Shown here piece by piece: positions 5,678 through 7,708 of a DNA stretch of 7,708 bases. Position 1 is the first letter of the stretch. Each line of letters opens with the position of its first letter. Source of the stretch: Deltaproteobacteria bacterium (GTDB lineage Bacteria > Desulfobacterota > DSM-4660 > Desulfatiglandales > Desulfatiglandaceae); assembly GCA_021159825.1 (NCBI GenBank), contig JAGHDR010000175.1:1-7708 (forward strand), read 5' to 3'. The notes beneath the pieces were generated by a model. The model was not told where the DNA came from and ran no database searches. It saw only the letters and a program-made list of their open reading frames with translations. The position numbers and the translations under genes were made by a program.

Positions 5678-7708
5678 ATGACTTGGAAAGAAAGGACATA
5701 TTGTGGCGCATTGACCGATTCCGATGCAGGAAAATCAGTGCTGCTCATGGGCTGGGTTGATGCCATACGGGACCATGGAAACATTCTTTTTTTTCACCTG
5801 AGGGATGTACGCGGTATCGTTCAAGTGGTTTTTGATCCGAAAAAAGACAAAGCCAGCTATGAAACAGCTTCTTTGATACGGGAAGAGTATGTCATTGAAG
5901 TTCGAGGCCGGGTGACCTTGAGAGATAAGGCCGCTGAAAACCCGACCCTCAAGACGGGAAGAATTGAAGTCCTGGCAACCGGCTTGAAGCTATTGTCAAA
6001 ATCGAAGACCCTGCCTTTTCAGATCAGTGAAAAAGCCATGGTATTTGATGAGGAAATCCAGGCCGGCCCTGAAAATGTGGACGAAGAAATAAGGCTCCGA
6101 TACCGATACCTGGACCTTCGACGACCCTCGGTTCAGAACGTCTTTCTCAAACGATACCGGATCATCAAATGCATTCGAGATTTCCTGGATACCCTGAACT
6201 TCATTGAAATTGAAACGCCCTTTCTGACCCGAAGCACACCGGAGGGCGCCAGGGACTACCTGGTTCCCAGCCGGGTTCATCACGGAAAATTTTATGCCCT
6301 GCCCCAATCGCCGCAACTGTTCAATCAGATCCTCATGATCGGCGGCATGGACCGGTATTTTCAGATCGCAAGATGCTTTCGCGATGAAGACCTAAGGCCC
6401 AACCGGCAGCCGGAGTTTACCCAATTGGACCTGGAAGCTTCCTTCATTGATGAGGAATTCATCTATGAAACCATTGAAGAATTAACAGCCAAAATGTTTG
6501 CCATCGGAGGAATCGCACTTCCAAGGCCCTTTCCCAAAATGACCTACAAAACGGCAATGAACCGTTATGGTACGGACAGGCCCGACCTGCGTTTTGACAT
6601 GCCCTTTGAGGATGCCACGGATATTTTTCAGGATACAAAGTATTCCATATTCCGGCAAATCATCGACAAGGGCGGTCAAATCAGGGGATTCTCCGTCAAA
6701 GACCCGGCCGGCGCCCTCAGCAAGAACATTCTGCAAAACGATTATGCGAAAACGATTGTACCGCAATTCGGTGCCGGAGGGTTGACCTGGATGAGGGTAA
6801 TTCACGGCAAACTTCAGTCCAATATTGTCCGGTTTTTCAGCCCCAAGGAACAGGAAGGGCTGTTGAAACGTTTCGAGGCACAAGATGGAGACGTCCTCAT
6901 GATGATCGCGGATGAGTCCACTGACCTGGTAAAAAAAGTGCTGGGCAGACTTCGCATCCATGTGGCGGAGAGATTGAAGCTGATCCCCAAAAATCTCTGG
7001 CGACCCCTGTGGGTCACGGATTTCCCACTTTTTGAATTGAAGAACGGCCAAATCAGCTCCCAGCATCACCCCTTTACTATGCCCGACCGAATGGATTTTG
7101 ATCCCGACGATCCGGAAGCGCTCCAAGCCCTCAACTCAAGGGCCTATGACCTGGTCATGAACGGCGAGGAACTGGGCGGCGGAAGCATCCGTATTCACAG
7201 GATGGATGTTCAGAAAAAGGTTTTTCAGGCCCTGGGCTTGAGTCGGGAAGAAGCCACAGCCAAATTCGGTTTCTTCCTGAAAGCGCTGGAATACGGCGCC
7301 CCCCCCCATGCGGGCCTGGCCCTGGGTCTGGACCGTGTTATTGCCATGATACTGGGAACGTCTTCCATACGGGATGTGATCGCCTTCCCCAAAAACCGGA
7401 GGGCCTTCTGTCCCCTGACCGAGGCCCCGTCCATGGCTGATGGTGCTCAACTTGAGGAATTGGGGCTGAACATTCCTTCGGGAAACGCTCCGGTGGCACC
7501 TGTGAAAGATGCTCAGACATCTGCCCATGACAGAACGACCACGGCAAGGAACTCAAAATCTGAGATAATATCCGGAGAAGAGGTCCGTCACGTGGCCAAA
7601 CTGGCACGATTGGAACTTTCAAGCCAGGAAACCGCATTCTTCCAGAAAGATCTCAATTCCATTCTGAACTACGTGGAAACCCTGAACGATCTGGATACAG
7701 ACCACGTC
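5678..7708 (+). CDS. aspS-gatC: Aspartyl-tRNA synthetase fused to amidotransferase subunit GatC (3' end beyond window)
   Basis: The frame is open for 677 codons to the last base. ATG 5678 follows AGGGGA by 5 bases. Residues 1 to about 110 are the OB-fold anticodon-binding domain (GWVDAIRDHGN, then FFHLRDVRGIVQVVFDP). The class II catalytic core follows: motif 1 near ETPFLTRSTPEGARDYLVPS, motif 2 FRDEDLRPNRQPEFTQLDLE with Arg235, the bacterial insertion domain at about 310-420, and motif 3 GLALGLDR with Arg553. The C-terminal signature SIRDVIAFPKN follows, then LGLNI at 599, where a normal bacterial AspRS of about 590 residues would end. A linker of about 30 residues then leads into GatC (GEEVRHVAKLARLEL, then LNSILNYVETLNDLDTDHV), 48 residues of its usual 95 or so. 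Known: AspRS charges tRNA(Asp); non-discriminating forms also charge tRNA(Asn) with Asp, and GatCAB converts this to Asn-tRNA(Asn). His33 suits a non-discriminating enzyme. Inferred: a covalent transamidosome component. gatA may follow. Confidence 0.93.
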   Translation, partial: MTWKERTYCGALTDSDAGKSVLLMGWVDAIRDHGNILFFHLRDVRGIVQVVFDPKKDKASYETASLIREEYVIEVRGRVTLRDKAAENPTLKTGRIEVLATGLKLLSKSKTLPFQISEKAMVFDEEIQAGPENVDEEIRLRYRYLDLRRPSVQNVFLKRYRIIKCIRDFLDTLNFIEIETPFLTRSTPEGARDYLVPSRVHHGKFYALPQSPQLFNQILMIGGMDRYFQIARCFRDEDLRPNRQPEFTQLDLEASFIDEEFIYETIEELTAKMFAIGGIALPRPFPKMTYKTAMNRYGTDRPDLRFDMPFEDATDIFQDTKYSIFRQIIDKGGQIRGFSVKDPAGALSKNILQNDYAKTIVPQFGAGGLTWMRVIHGKLQSNIVRFFSPKEQEGLLKRFEAQDGDVLMMIADESTDLVKKVLGRLRIHVAERLKLIPKNLWRPLWVTDFPLFELKNGQISSQHHPFTMPDRMDFDPDDPEALQALNSRAYDLVMNGEELGGGSIRIHRMDVQKKVFQALGLSREEATAKFGFFLKALEYGAPPHAGLALGLDRVIAMILGTSSIRDVIAFPKNRRAFCPLTEAPSMADGAQLEELGLNIPSGNAPVAPVKDAQTSAHDRTTTARNSKSEIISGEEVRHVAKLARLELSSQETAFFQKDLNSILNYVETLNDLDTDHV
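7475..7564 (+). other. Interdomain linker of the AspRS-GatC fusion
   Basis: Residues 600-629 are rich in Ala, Thr, Ser, Pro and polar residues (PSGNAPVAPVKDAQ, then TTTARNSKS), typical of a flexible tether. There is no stop codon and no in-frame ATG, GTG or TTG with a Shine-Dalgarno at the proper GatC start. Confidence 0.75.
7565..7708 (+). other. GatC domain (N-terminal half) within the fusion protein
   Basis: Residues 630-677 match the start of GatC: E-E-V-x-H-V-A-x-L-A-R-L-E-L, a helix with F-x-x-x-L-N-x-I-L-x-Y-V-x-x-L, and N-D-L-D-T. Known: GatC is a small belt-like subunit wrapping GatA and GatB and stabilising the amidotransferase. The rest lies outside the window. Confidence 0.9.

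Noticed and set aside
6482..7126. Minus-strand frame of 214 codons
   Set aside because: Shadow of the aspS coding sequence, whose motifs are clear throughout.
7592..7594. GTG with upstream GGAGAAGAGG as a separate gatC start
   Set aside because: It would remove the conserved first part of GatC (E-E-V-x-H), so the purine-rich stretch is better explained by the codons for G-E-E.

Overview
The window looks like a chromosomal segment of a Gram-negative anaerobe-type bacterium, most likely a Desulfobacterota (deltaproteobacterial) lineage. This is inferred from protein style, the mixed housekeeping and stress content, and roughly balanced base composition; no rRNA or other taxonomic marker is present. 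I see no mobile elements, tRNA or rRNA genes, or CRISPR arrays. Genes are packed normally, apart from one 500-base non-coding stretch.

Layout: (i) 1-1063, minus strand: a two-gene p-aminobenzoate unit, pabA (glutamine amidotransferase) overlapping the start of a truncated pabB (chorismate-binding component; runs off the left edge). A strong terminator hairpin sits directly in front of the pabA ribosome-binding site, which suggests leader attenuation. (ii) 1064-1706: a largely non-coding divergent region carrying the pabA leader and candidate promoters. (iii) 1707-2879, plus: a lipoprotein combining a von Willebrand A domain, a short Asp/Cys-rich calcium-type segment and an OmpA-like peptidoglycan-binding domain. 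It is closed by a hairpin shared with the convergent gene. (iv) 2960-5439, minus: a tandem universal stress protein, an unrecognised 97-residue protein, and an AEC-family membrane transporter, probably three separate or loosely linked units. (v) 5547-7708, plus: a good sigma-70-type promoter driving aspartyl-tRNA synthetase.

The most interesting point is at the right edge. The aspartyl-tRNA synthetase frame does not stop at its usual C-terminus (about residue 599). It runs through a roughly 30-residue linker straight into a GatC domain, the small subunit of the Asp-tRNA(Asn)/Glu-tRNA(Gln) amidotransferase. The frame is open from 5678 to the last base (677 codons). The synthetase has a His in the N-terminal anticodon-binding domain at the place associated with non-discriminating enzymes. 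The inferred picture is an indirect asparaginyl-tRNA pathway in which the enzyme that mischarges tRNA(Asn) with Asp is covalently joined to part of the enzyme that amidates it, a built-in transamidosome. I cannot tell from sequence alone how widespread or how well described this fusion is.
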